This document shows positions 24,062 to 33,526 of a DNA stretch of 64,000 bases, piece by piece. A program made the position numbers and the translations under genes. A model generated the notes under the pieces. The model was not told the origin of the DNA. It searched no databases and saw nothing but the letters and a program-made list of their open reading frames with translations. Position 1 is the first letter of the stretch, and every line of letters begins with the position of its first letter. This DNA is from CAIKMD01 sp036501365 (GTDB lineage: Bacteria > Pseudomonadota > Alphaproteobacteria > ATCC43930 > CGMCC-115725), in assembly GCA_036501365.1 (NCBI GenBank), contig DASYAL010000013.1, positions 1-64,000 on the forward strand. Direction: 5' to 3'.

Positions 24062-25432
24062 TCAGTCCTCGCCGGCGGGCTGCGGCGACAGCGATCCGCT
24101 CGGACCTTTCCACTCGGCCCGATAGAGCGGCACCAGGATCGCGCCGTTGATGAGGCCAAGGACCAGCGGGATGGCCGCCAGCAGATAGAGATGCTGCATC
24201 GATACATTCATCGAGATCAGCCAGCCGCCGACAAGCGGGCCGACAACCGAGCCGACGCGGCCGGCGCCGAAGCATGCACCCAGCCCCCAGGAGCGGATAT
24301 AGGTGGGATAGACCATCGTCTCCGACGCGATGTTACCGAACTGCAGCCCCAAGAGGCAGAAGCCGGAGGCCCCGACCAGGGCGATGATCGCCGCCTCGGG
24401 CAGGCCCGGGAGGCCGATCAGCGCGACAATCGGAATCGCGCAGGCGAAGAGGATCGGCACCGGGATGAAGCCGAACTTGTCGAGCGGCCGCATGATCGCG
24501 AGGCCACCGGCGGTGCCGGCGAATTGGAACGCTGTCGCCGCCAGCACGGCGTCGCCGACTGGATAGCCGGCATTGGCGAGGATCGTCGGCGTCCACTGGT
24601 TGATGAAATAGAAGATCATCAAGTTGATGGCGTTGGACAGAAAGAACATCGGGGTGATCCAGGCGAGCCGGCCCTTGAAGATCGCGCCATAGGAGAATTT
24701 GGTGCGATTGACCTCGTCACCGATGACGAAAATGGAATTCGGATCGAGGTTGAGGCCCGGCTGCAGCCGCTCCATCTGGCTGACCAGCCGCCCGCGCCGC
24801 TCCGCCTTCAGCGACAGAAACTTGACCGATTCCGGCAAGGTCGCCATGGCGATGAAGGCAACGACGATCGGAGCCAGACCGCCGACCCAAAACAGGATCT
24901 GCCAGCCATAGGTCGCCATATAGGCCTTGGCGACGAGGCCCGGCACGCCGCCGCCGAAGGTGACGCCCGAGAACATCACGACGAAGAGCGTGGCGCGAAC
25001 ACGGCGCGGCGCGAATTCGCTGACGAGCGCGGTCGCGATCGGCAGCACGCCCGCGATGCCGATGCCGGCAATGAAGCGGAGCCAGATCAATGTCGTCAGA
25101 TCCTGCGCCAGCACCGATGCCCAGGAGAAGACGCCGAAGAACAGCAAGCCGCCGACGATCGCGCTGCGCCGGCCGTAATGGTCGGAGATCCAGCCGAGAA
25201 TCGGTGGACCGAACAGGCCGGCGAACAAGCCCGCGCTGAAGAGGCCGCCCAGGGCTGCTGGGCTGACATGCCATTCGCGGATCAGCACCGGCGCCGCGAA
25301 CGCGGCCGCGCCGATGTCGTAGCCGTCGGCCATAACGATGATGAAGCAGACGATCACCAGACCGATGTGGAATCCGCCGATCTTCTGGCTGTCTATGATC
25401 CGCGACAGGTCGACGGTTTGTGCTTGCGCCAC
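24062..25432 (-). CDS. MFS transporter, aromatic acid:H+ symporter-like family
   Basis: Inner-membrane importer of 456 aa with twelve predicted spans. Features of the AAHS group (PcaK, BenK, MhpT relatives) are the first-span Asp-Gly-Tyr-Asp (MADGYDIGAA, about residues 36-45), GWISDHYGRRSA in loop 2-3, and LPESVKFL after span 6. The likely start is GTG 25432, preceded by GGGAGGGG; longer readings lack support. It is cotranscribed with the MetE-like gene. A demethylating or methyl-transfer role for a methoxylated or methylthio substrate would fit this pairing, but that is speculative. Confidence 0.88.
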   Translation of the reverse strand: MAQAQTVDLSRIIDSQKIGGFHIGLVIVCFIIVMADGYDIGAAAFAAPVLIREWHVSPAALGGLFSAGLFAGLFGPPILGWISDHYGRRSAIVGGLLFFGVFSWASVLAQDLTTLIWLRFIAGIGIAGVLPIATALVSEFAPRRVRATLFVVMFSGVTFGGGVPGLVAKAYMATYGWQILFWVGGLAPIVVAFIAMATLPESVKFLSLKAERRGRLVSQMERLQPGLNLDPNSIFVIGDEVNRTKFSYGAIFKGRLAWITPMFFLSNAINLMIFYFINQWTPTILANAGYPVGDAVLAATAFQFAGTAGGLAIMRPLDKFGFIPVPILFACAIPIVALIGLPGLPEAAIIALVGASGFCLLGLQFGNIASETMVYPTYIRSWGLGACFGAGRVGSVVGPLVGGWLISMNVSMQHLYLLAAIPLVLGLINGAILVPLYRAEWKGPSGSLSPQPAGED

Positions 25433-25520
25433 GATGTCCCCTCCCTCGGTCACGGCCTTAGCGCCGCAGACCCCGCGCTCATTTAGTCTCGGCGAAAATA
25501 CCCGCGCAACCTCTTTGCTG

Positions 25521-25541
25521 CCCACTCCTCAGTGGGAATCA
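25521..25541. promoter_or_regulatory. Inverted repeat upstream of MFS/MetE-like operon (candidate operator)
   Basis: CCCACTCCTCAGTGGG (25521-25536) is a perfect 6-base inverted repeat with a 4-base loop, continuing into AGTGGGAATCA (25531-25541). It lies about 90-110 bases upstream of the GTG start at 25432 and abuts the stop of the outer-membrane factor gene. It could be a terminator for the efflux operon, but it lacks a T-run. Sharing the 11-base word with the metK operon upstream region makes a common operator worth considering. Confidence 0.4.
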
Positions 25542-27077
25542 CTTCGCAGGCGTGGACGGCGTCGCGGCGGCGACCACCGCCGGCGCCGGCGGCGACTCGG
25601 TCTCGACCTGATCGGCCGTCGGCAGCGCGTTGGCGCTCCAGCCGCCGCCCAGCGCCTCGATCAGGTTGACGCTGGCGACGAACCGGGTCTGGCGCAGATT
25701 GACCGCCGTCTCCTCGTCGGACAAAGCCGTGGCCTGCGCGGTCACCACCGTCGTGTAGTCGATGGTGCCGGCGCGATACTGGTTGAGGGCGAGCTGCTCC
25801 GCCTCTTGCGCCGCGGCGACGGCGCGATCCTGCACCGCGGCCTGCTGCTCGAGGATGCGCGAGGCGGCGAGCTCGTCCTCGATCTGCTGGAACGCCGTCA
25901 ATACCGACTGGCGGTACTCGGCGACCGTCTGATCGTAGATCGCGCGCGCCGCGCGGACCTCTGCCGCGGTCAGACCGCCGTTGAAGATCGGCAGCGTGAC
26001 ATCGGTCAGACCGAAAGACCACAGGCTGCTCGCCGAGCTGAACAGCTTGTTGAGAAAAGAGCTTTCCTGGCCGTAGGATGCGCCGAGCGCGACGTTGGGG
26101 AAATAGCCGGCGATCGCGACACCGATCTTGGCATTGGCCACCGCCATCGAACGCTCGGAAGCGGCAACAGTCGGGTTGCGCTCGAGCAGCACCGATGGCA
26201 GGTCGGGCGGCGTCACCGGAATCTCGCGCGGCAGCTTGCCCTGCGCCAGCGCGAACGCCGCCGGCGGCTTGCCGATCAGGACGGCGATCGCATGCTCGAA
26301 CTCGGCGCGCGGTACGCCGACCGCGATCATCTGCGACCGTGTGTTCTCGAGCTGCGCTTGCGCCGTCATCACGTCGGTCTTGGCCGACGTGCCGGCGTTA
26401 TATTTGTTCTGAGTAATGACGTAGGAGCGCTGGAAGGCATCGACCTCGCTCTGGAGCAACGCCGCGAGCTCGTCCTCGACGCGGAGCTGGAAATAATCGG
26501 CGGCGAGACTCGCTTGTGCCGAGAGCCGCGCCGCGGCGAGATCGGCGGCGGTCACCTGAGCATTCGCGACATTGCTTTCGACCGTGCGCCGGATCGAGCC
26601 CCAGATATCGGGCGACCAGCTCGCTTCGGCCGTCGTGCTGAAGCTGTTGCTGGCAAAGCCGCCACCGCCGCCGCGGCTCGAGAAACTACTGCTGCCGCGG
26701 GTACTGCCGCTGCTGCTCCCGGGACCGCCGCCGCTGCGGGTCGCCGACCCTGTCAGATCGAAGGTCGGAAAATAACCGGCGCGCGCCTCGGCGACGATCG
26801 CCTGCGCCTCGCGATAGGCGGCTTCATCCCCTTTTACGGTCTGGTTGGAAATGTCGATCTGGCGCTCCAGCCCGTCGAGCACCGGATCGTCGTAGATCGA
26901 CCACCAGGGCTGGCCGCTGGCCGCCACTTTCGGGGTCGCCGGCTTCCAGCCATCGACCTCCTTATAGACGCCCGGCACCGGCGCGGGCGGCTTCTGATAA
27001 TCGGGACCGACCGTGCAGGCGGCAAGCGATATCAGCGCGGCGCCGGCCGTGAGCCGCCGCATCAAGGTGCAAATCAT
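25539..27077 (-). CDS. RND efflux outer-membrane factor lipoprotein (OprM/NodT family)
   Basis: Trimeric outer-membrane channel subunit of 512 aa for the tripartite pump encoded just upstream. The lipoprotein signal is LISLAACTVGPDYQKP, with the lipidated Cys at about residue 22, followed by the OprM-type GPDYxxP motif. Two long helical repeats contain Ala/Gln-rich coiled-coil stretches. A Gly/Ser-rich loop (GGGPGSSSGSTRGSSSFSSR, from about residue 115) is unusually long. ATG 27077 overlaps the stop of the RND permease gene (ATGA) and has GAGGA upstream. It is the last gene of the mdt/mux-like operon. Confidence 0.93.
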   Translation of the reverse strand: MICTLMRRLTAGAALISLAACTVGPDYQKPPAPVPGVYKEVDGWKPATPKVAASGQPWWSIYDDPVLDGLERQIDISNQTVKGDEAAYREAQAIVAEARAGYFPTFDLTGSATRSGGGPGSSSGSTRGSSSFSSRGGGGGFASNSFSTTAEASWSPDIWGSIRRTVESNVANAQVTAADLAAARLSAQASLAADYFQLRVEDELAALLQSEVDAFQRSYVITQNKYNAGTSAKTDVMTAQAQLENTRSQMIAVGVPRAEFEHAIAVLIGKPPAAFALAQGKLPREIPVTPPDLPSVLLERNPTVAASERSMAVANAKIGVAIAGYFPNVALGASYGQESSFLNKLFSSASSLWSFGLTDVTLPIFNGGLTAAEVRAARAIYDQTVAEYRQSVLTAFQQIEDELAASRILEQQAAVQDRAVAAAQEAEQLALNQYRAGTIDYTTVVTAQATALSDEETAVNLRQTRFVASVNLIEALGGGWSANALPTADQVETESPPAPAVVAAATPSTPAK

Positions 27078-30000
27078 GCGTTATCCTCGAGAGCCCCGCC
27101 GCCAAAACTATCGCTCTGCCCGAAACGTGCGACGGTCCACAGCCGGAAGCGATCGAGATAGAGGTAGATCACCGGCGTCGTGTAAAGCGTCAGAAGTTGA
27201 CTGACGATCAGGCCGCCGATGATGGCGATGCCAAGCGGCCGGCGGATCTCGCTGCCTTCGCCATGACCCAGCGCGAGCGGCAGGGCGCCGAGGATGGCGG
27301 CCATCGTCGTCATCAGGATTGGCCGCAGCCGCAGCATGCACGCCTCGAAGATCGCGTCGCGCGGCGCCAAGTTATTCGCGCGCTGCGTGCCGATCGCGAA
27401 ATCGATCATCATGATCGCGTTCTTTTTCACGATCCCGATCAGCAGGAACACACCGATCAGGGCGATGATATCGAATTGGGTGTTGAAGATCAGCAGCGCC
27501 AGCACTGCGCCGACGCCGGCCGACGGCAAGGTCGAAAGAATGGTGATGGGATGGACGTAGCTCTCATAGAGCACGCCAAGCACGATATAGACCGTGAGGA
27601 TCGCGGCAAGGATCAGGATCGGCTCGTTCTTGAGCGACGCCTGGAAGACCTGCGCCGTGCCTTGGAACGTGCCGCGAATGGTAGTCGGCATGCCGAGCTT
27701 GAGCACCGCGTCGTCGATCGCGGCGGTGGCGTCGCTGAGCGACTTGCCAGGCGTGAGGTTGAAGGAGATCGTCGAGGCGACCGACAGGCCCTGGTGATTG
27801 ACCGCGAGCGGCGTCGTGCCCGGGCCGTAGGAGCTGACGGCCGAAAGTGGAATCATGGTCTCCACGCTGGTGCTGACGGAGGCGCCGCTTGAGGCGGCAG
27901 TCTTGCCCGTCGCGGTCAGCGAGTTGGTCGCCTGGTTGCGCACCGCGTCCTGGCTCAGCGCTGCGGTGGCGGCCGCCGCGCTGCCGGGCACGATGGTGTT
28001 GCCGGCCAGCGAGTTGGTCGATTGCACCGAGGTGATCGCGCCCGCGGTGCTGATATAGAGATCCTTGAGGGTCGACGGATCCTGCCAATAGCGCGGCTGG
28101 ACCTCCATGATCACGTGATACTGGTTGAGCGCATTGAAGATGGTCGACACCGAGCGCTGCCCGAAGGCGTCGTAGAGGGTGTTGTCGATCTGAGCGACGG
28201 TCAGACCGAGCCGGGCGGCAGAGCTGCGGTCGATGTTGAGCTGCGTCTCCAGCCCCTTCTGCTGGAAATCCGAATTGACGTCGGTGAGCTCGGGCACTTT
28301 TTGCAGTGCCGCGGTGACCTTCGGCACCCAGCTGTAAAGCTCGTCGAGATCGTCGCCTTGCAGCGTATATTGAAATTGCGCGTTGCTCTGGCGGCCGCCG
28401 ACGCGGACATCCTGGATCGACTGCAGGAACAGCGACGCACCGGGAACCTGATTGAGCTCGCGGCGCAGACGGTTGATGACGCCATCAGCCGACACGCTGC
28501 GCTCGCTGAGCGGCTTCAAGGCCACGAAGACCATGCCGAAATTCGTCTGTCCGCCGCCGGTGAAGCCGGCGAGCGACGATACCGCCGGATCTTTGGAGAC
28601 GATCGTCATCATCTGCGAGAGCTTTTGCTCCATCAGCTGGAAAGAGATGCTCTGATCAGCCTGGAGGCCGCCAATCATGCGTCCTGTGTCCTGCTGCGGG
28701 AAGAACCCTTTCGGTACGATGATGAAGAGGAACACGTTGAAGCACAGCGTTCCGAGCAGGATCAGCATCATCGTGCGCGGCCGATCGAGCGCCCAGGCAA
28801 GACTGTGCCGGTAACTGTCGTGCAAGGCGTTGAAACCGCGCTCGCTCATCCGTGCCAACCAGCCCACGCCTTCCGCAGCGGTCTTGGGCCGGCGTAGGAA
28901 TAGCGCGCACATCATCGGCGTGGTCGTCAGCGAGACGGCGAGAGACACCAGGATCGCGACCGAAAGGGTCACGGCGAATTCGCGGAACAGCCGGCCGACG
29001 ATGCCGCCCATCAGCAGGATGGGGATGAATACCGCGATCAGCGAGAGACTCATCGACAGCACGGTGAAGCCGACCTCGCGCGCGCCGAGCAGCGCCGCTT
29101 GGAAGCGCGGCATGCCGGCCTCGAGGTGGCGCATGATGTTCTCCAGCACCACGATCGCATCGTCGACGACGAAGCCGGTCGAGATGGTCAGCGCCATCAA
29201 CGACAGATTGTCGAGGCTGAAGCCCAGAAGCCACATCACGCCGATCGTCCCCAGCAGCGACACCGGGACCGCGACGGTCGGGATGAGCCCGGCACGCGCG
29301 TCGCGCAAGAACGCGAAAACGACGAGGATGACGAGGATGATCGCAATGGTCAGGGTGCGCTCGACATCGTGCACCGAGGCACGGATGGTGGTCGAGCGGT
29401 CCTCGACGACGCTGACCTTGATATCGCTCGCGATCGACGCTTCGAGCTGGGGCAGTGCCGCCGTGATGCCGTCGATGGTGCTGATGATGTTGGCACCGGG
29501 ACTGCGGAACACCAGCACGAGGACCGCCGGCTGACCGTTCGCCATCCCGAAATTGCGCAGGTTCTCGACCGAATCGTCGACTTCGGCGACATCCGACAGC
29601 CGCACCGCCGAGCCGTTGCGATAGGCGACGATGAGACGCTGGTATTCCACCGCCTTGGACGCCTGGTCGTTGGTATAGATCTGGAAATGCTGACCGCCCT
29701 GCTCGATAGCGCCTTTCGGCGCATGGGCGTTGGCGGAGGTAAGCGCGGCGCGGATGTCCTCAAGGCCGATGCCGTAATTGGAGAGCGCCTGAGGATTGAG
29801 CTCGACGCGCACCGCCGGCAGCGAACTGCCGCTGACATCGACCTCGCCGACGCCGTCGATCTGCGACAGCTTCTGCTCGATGACTGAATCCGCGGCATCG
29901 TAGATCTGGCCGCGGGTCAGCGTCTTCGAGCTCAGCGCCAAGATCACGATCGGCGCATCGGATGGATTGACCTTGCGATAGGTCGGATTGCTGCGCAGGT

Positions 30001-30364
30001 TGCTCGGGAGATCGGCGCGGGCCGCATTGATTGCCGCCTCCACGTCGCGCGCCGCGCCGTCGATGTCGCGATCGAGCCCGAATTGCAGCGTGACCCGTGC
30101 CGAACCGACCGAGCTCTGCGACGTCATCTCGCTGACATCGGCGATCTGGCCGAGATGGCGCTCGAGCGGGGTCGCGACCGTCGCCGCCATAACCTGCGGA
30201 CTGGCGCCGGCCATCGTCGCGCGCACCGAGATCGTCGGGAAATCGACCTGTGGCAAGGGCGAGACCGGCAGCGAATTGAACGAGACGATCCCCGCCAGGG
30301 CGACCCCCAAGGTGAGCAAGGTGGTCGCGATTGGACGACGGACGAAGCCGCTGGAAAGATTCAT
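27074..30364 (-). CDS. mdtC: RND multidrug efflux permease, MdtC/MuxC-like
   Basis: Inner-membrane proton/drug antiporter subunit of 1096 aa. It begins with NLSSGFVRRPIATTLLTLG, the first-span signature of the HAE1 family, and has the two proton-relay aspartates in GFVVDDAIVVLENI (span 4). Paired with the 1041-aa permease encoded just upstream, it should form a mixed MdtBC-type trimer. Compared with that partner it carries about 55 extra residues, rich in Ser/Thr/Ala, at about 770-840 (GAITSVQSTNSLAGNTIV and onward), within a periplasmic docking region. Starts and stops overlap by four bases on both sides. Confidence 0.93.
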   Translation of the reverse strand: MNLSSGFVRRPIATTLLTLGVALAGIVSFNSLPVSPLPQVDFPTISVRATMAGASPQVMAATVATPLERHLGQIADVSEMTSQSSVGSARVTLQFGLDRDIDGAARDVEAAINAARADLPSNLRSNPTYRKVNPSDAPIVILALSSKTLTRGQIYDAADSVIEQKLSQIDGVGEVDVSGSSLPAVRVELNPQALSNYGIGLEDIRAALTSANAHAPKGAIEQGGQHFQIYTNDQASKAVEYQRLIVAYRNGSAVRLSDVAEVDDSVENLRNFGMANGQPAVLVLVFRSPGANIISTIDGITAALPQLEASIASDIKVSVVEDRSTTIRASVHDVERTLTIAIILVILVVFAFLRDARAGLIPTVAVPVSLLGTIGVMWLLGFSLDNLSLMALTISTGFVVDDAIVVLENIMRHLEAGMPRFQAALLGAREVGFTVLSMSLSLIAVFIPILLMGGIVGRLFREFAVTLSVAILVSLAVSLTTTPMMCALFLRRPKTAAEGVGWLARMSERGFNALHDSYRHSLAWALDRPRTMMLILLGTLCFNVFLFIIVPKGFFPQQDTGRMIGGLQADQSISFQLMEQKLSQMMTIVSKDPAVSSLAGFTGGGQTNFGMVFVALKPLSERSVSADGVINRLRRELNQVPGASLFLQSIQDVRVGGRQSNAQFQYTLQGDDLDELYSWVPKVTAALQKVPELTDVNSDFQQKGLETQLNIDRSSAARLGLTVAQIDNTLYDAFGQRSVSTIFNALNQYHVIMEVQPRYWQDPSTLKDLYISTAGAITSVQSTNSLAGNTIVPGSAAAATAALSQDAVRNQATNSLTATGKTAASSGASVSTSVETMIPLSAVSSYGPGTTPLAVNHQGLSVASTISFNLTPGKSLSDATAAIDDAVLKLGMPTTIRGTFQGTAQVFQASLKNEPILILAAILTVYIVLGVLYESYVHPITILSTLPSAGVGAVLALLIFNTQFDIIALIGVFLLIGIVKKNAIMMIDFAIGTQRANNLAPRDAIFEACMLRLRPILMTTMAAILGALPLALGHGEGSEIRRPLGIAIIGGLIVSQLLTLYTTPVIYLYLDRFRLWTVARFGQSDSFGGGALEDNA

Positions 30365-33300
30365 TCGGCCGGCCCTTCGCTGGGGGACGGCTCGTCGGTC
30401 TCGGGCTCAGGGAAATACCGCCCAAGCTTGCGCCCGAGGCGGTCGAAAGCGAGGTAGATCACGGGGGTCGTGAACAGCGTCAGCACTTGACTGAAGAGCA
30501 GGCCGCCGACGATGCTGATCCCGAGCGGCTGCCGCAGCTCGTAGCCGGTGCCGGCGCCAAGCATCAGCGGCAGCGCGCCGAGAATGGCGGCCATGGTCGT
30601 CATCAGGATCGGCCGCAGCCGCAGCAGGCAAGCCTGATGGATCGCCTCGCGCGGCGGCTTGCCCTCGTGACGCTCGGCATCGAGCGCGAAGTCGATCATC
30701 ATGATCGCGTTCTTCTTGACGATGCCGATCAGCAGGACGATGCCGATGATCGAGACGACACCGAGATCGTCGCCGGCGATCATCAGGCTCAAGAGCGCGC
30801 CGATGCCGGCCGACGGCAAGGTCGAGAGGATCGTGACCGGGTGGATGAAGCTCTCATAGAGCACGCCCAGCACGATATAGACGATGACGATGGCCGCGAC
30901 GATGAGGAAAACCTCGTTGCTGAGCGCCGCCTGGAACGCCGAGGCGTCGCCCTGGAACGAGGTGATCATGCTCGCGGGCGTACCGACCTGCTGCTCGGCC
31001 TGCTTGACCGCGTCGACCGCAGCACCGAGCGACACGCCGGCCGCGAGATTGAACGACACGGTGTTCGACGGGAACTGGCCGAGATGATTGACCTGCAGCG
31101 GCGCGGTCTCGACGTGGACCGTCACGATCGCCGACAACGGCACCTGCCCGCTCGAGGCGACCGACGACGGCAGATAGATCGCGTTGAGCGAATTGATATT
31201 GTCTTGCAGGCTCGGTTCGGCTTCGAGAATGACGCGATACTGATTGCTCTGGGTGAAAATCGTGGAGACGATGCGCTGGCCGAACGCGTCGTAGAGCGCG
31301 TTGTCGATCGTCGCCGGCGTGATGCCGAAGCGCCCGGCGGTGTCGCGGTCGATCGTGATGTAGGCCGAGAGCCCCGATTGCTCGAGATCGCTCGCGACGT
31401 CCTCGAACTGCGGCATCTGCGACATCTCGCCGACCAGCCTCGGCACGTATTGCACCAGGGCGGTAGGATCGGCGTCTTCGAGGATGAAGCGGTATTGCGT
31501 GCGGCTAACCGTGGCGTCGATCGTCAAATCCTCGACCGGCTGCATATAGAGCGAGATGCCAGAAACATTGGCAGCCGAGCGCTCGATGCGGCGGATGACG
31601 GTGCTGACGTCGTCGCGGTCCGACGGGTCCTTCAGGTTGATGAGCACGCGGCCGCTGTTCAACGTGACGTTCGTCCCGTCAACGCCGATAAAGGACGACA
31701 GGCTGTCGACCGCCGGGTCCTGAAGGATGACATCGGCGAGCGCCTGCTGCCGCTGCGCCATGGCGCCGAACGAGATCGATTGCGAGGCCTCGGTGATTCC
31801 TTGGATGAAGCCCGTGTCCTGGACCGGGAAGAAGCCCTTGGGGATGACGATATAGAGCCCGACCGTCAGGACCAGCGTCACCACCGCGATCAGGAGAAAG
31901 AGCGGCTGGCGGTCGAGCACCCAATTGAGTGAGCGGTCGTAGTGATGGAGCAGCCATTCGAAAGTCTCGCGGTTGCGCCGCTCGAACGTGCTTTCGGTCG
32001 CGGTGTTGGTGCGGCGCAGGATCCGCGCGCACAGCATCGGCACCAGCGTCAGCGAGACGCCGGCCGAGATCAGAATCGTCACCGCCAGGGTGACCGCGAA
32101 TTCGCGGAACAGCCGGCCGACGACGTCGCCCATGAAGAGCAGCGGTATCAGCACCGCGATCAGCGACACTGTCAACGACACGATGGTGAAGCCGATCTGC
32201 TCCGCGCCCTTGAGCGCCGCGCGCATCGGCGATTCGCCCTCCTCGATGTAGCGCGCGATGTTCTCGATCATAACGATGGCGTCGTCGACCACGAAGCCGG
32301 TGGCCACGGTCAAAGCCATGAGCGAGAGGTTGTCGAGGCTGAAGCCTAGGAGATACATTGCGCCGAAGGTGCCGACGAGCGACAGCGGCACCGAGAGGCT
32401 CGGAATGATCGTCGCACGCCAGGTGCGCAGGAACAGGAAGATCACCAGCACGACGAGCACGACCGCCAGCGAGAGCTCGAATTCGACGTCGCGCACCGAG
32501 GCTCGGATGGTATTGGTGCGATCGGTCAGGACCGTGACGTCGATCGAGGCAGGAAGCGCGGCCTGCAGTTGCGGCAGCAGCGCCTTGATGCTGTCGACCA
32601 CCTGAATGACGTTCGCCCCGGGCTGGCGCTGGATGTTGAGGATGATCGACGGTGTCTTGTTCGCCCAGGCGGCGAGCTTGGTGTTCTGGGCGCCGTCGAT
32701 GATGGTCGCGACGTCGGACAGATGAACCGGGCTACCGTTCTTATAAGCGACGACGAGATTGCGATAGGCGTCGGCGTCCTGGAGCTGGTCGTTGGCGTTG
32801 AGCGTGTAGGAGCGCGTCGGGCCGTCGAAATTGCCCTTGGGCGTGTTGACGTTGGCGTTGCTTATGGTGCTGCGCAAATCGTCGATATTGAGACCGTAGG
32901 CGGCGAGCGCGCGGATATTGGCCTGGATGCGCACCGCCGGCCGCTGGCCGCCATTGATGCTGACGAGACCGACGCCGGCCATCTGCGAGATCTTTTGCGC
33001 AAGCCGCGTATCGGCCATGTCCTCGACCTGCGGCAGTGGCAGGGTCTTGGAGCTGAGCGCCAGCGTCAGAATCGGCGCATCGGCGGGATTGACCTTGGCG
33101 TAGATCGGCGGCGCCGGAAGATCGGTCGGCAAAAGATTGCCCGCGGCGTTGATCGCCGCCTGCACTTCCTGCTCGGCGATATCGAGGCTGATATTGAGGC
33201 CGAACTGCAAGGTGATGACCGACGCGCCAGCCGAGCTCGTCGAGGTCATTTCGGTGAGGCTCGGCATCTGGCCAAACTGCACTTCGAGCGGCGCAGTCAC

Positions 33301-33486
33301 CGACGACGTCATCACATCGGGGCTGGCGCCGGGATAGAAGGTCTGCACCTGGATGGTCGGGTAATCGACCTCAGGAAGCGCGGCGAGCGGCAGGAACTGG
33401 AAGGAGACGAGCCCCACCAGCAACACCGCCAGCATCAGCAGTGTGGTAGCGACCGGTCGAAGAATGAACGGGCGCGACGGGCTCAT
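30361..33486 (-). CDS. mdtB: RND multidrug efflux permease, MdtB/MuxB-like
   Basis: Inner-membrane permease subunit of 1041 aa, the typical HAE1 length. Motifs include SRPFILRPVATTLLMLAVLL in the first span, GFVVDDAIVMIENI with the Asp pair of the proton relay, and repeated periplasmic porter regions in two pseudo-symmetric halves. The gene lies 40 bases after the adaptor gene and overlaps the second permease by four bases. The order adaptor, permease, permease, outer-membrane factor matches the mdtABC/muxABC-opmB plan. Substrates of related pumps include bile salts, novobiocin and aromatic compounds; none is shown for this one. Confidence 0.93.
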   Translation of the reverse strand: MSPSRPFILRPVATTLLMLAVLLVGLVSFQFLPLAALPEVDYPTIQVQTFYPGASPDVMTSSVTAPLEVQFGQMPSLTEMTSTSSAGASVITLQFGLNISLDIAEQEVQAAINAAGNLLPTDLPAPPIYAKVNPADAPILTLALSSKTLPLPQVEDMADTRLAQKISQMAGVGLVSINGGQRPAVRIQANIRALAAYGLNIDDLRSTISNANVNTPKGNFDGPTRSYTLNANDQLQDADAYRNLVVAYKNGSPVHLSDVATIIDGAQNTKLAAWANKTPSIILNIQRQPGANVIQVVDSIKALLPQLQAALPASIDVTVLTDRTNTIRASVRDVEFELSLAVVLVVLVIFLFLRTWRATIIPSLSVPLSLVGTFGAMYLLGFSLDNLSLMALTVATGFVVDDAIVMIENIARYIEEGESPMRAALKGAEQIGFTIVSLTVSLIAVLIPLLFMGDVVGRLFREFAVTLAVTILISAGVSLTLVPMLCARILRRTNTATESTFERRNRETFEWLLHHYDRSLNWVLDRQPLFLLIAVVTLVLTVGLYIVIPKGFFPVQDTGFIQGITEASQSISFGAMAQRQQALADVILQDPAVDSLSSFIGVDGTNVTLNSGRVLINLKDPSDRDDVSTVIRRIERSAANVSGISLYMQPVEDLTIDATVSRTQYRFILEDADPTALVQYVPRLVGEMSQMPQFEDVASDLEQSGLSAYITIDRDTAGRFGITPATIDNALYDAFGQRIVSTIFTQSNQYRVILEAEPSLQDNINSLNAIYLPSSVASSGQVPLSAIVTVHVETAPLQVNHLGQFPSNTVSFNLAAGVSLGAAVDAVKQAEQQVGTPASMITSFQGDASAFQAALSNEVFLIVAAIVIVYIVLGVLYESFIHPVTILSTLPSAGIGALLSLMIAGDDLGVVSIIGIVLLIGIVKKNAIMMIDFALDAERHEGKPPREAIHQACLLRLRPILMTTMAAILGALPLMLGAGTGYELRQPLGISIVGGLLFSQVLTLFTTPVIYLAFDRLGRKLGRYFPEPETDEPSPSEGPAE

Positions 33487-33526
33487 TGTCTATCGTCTCA
33501 AGATCCCGCGCGCAGCCGCGCCGGCG

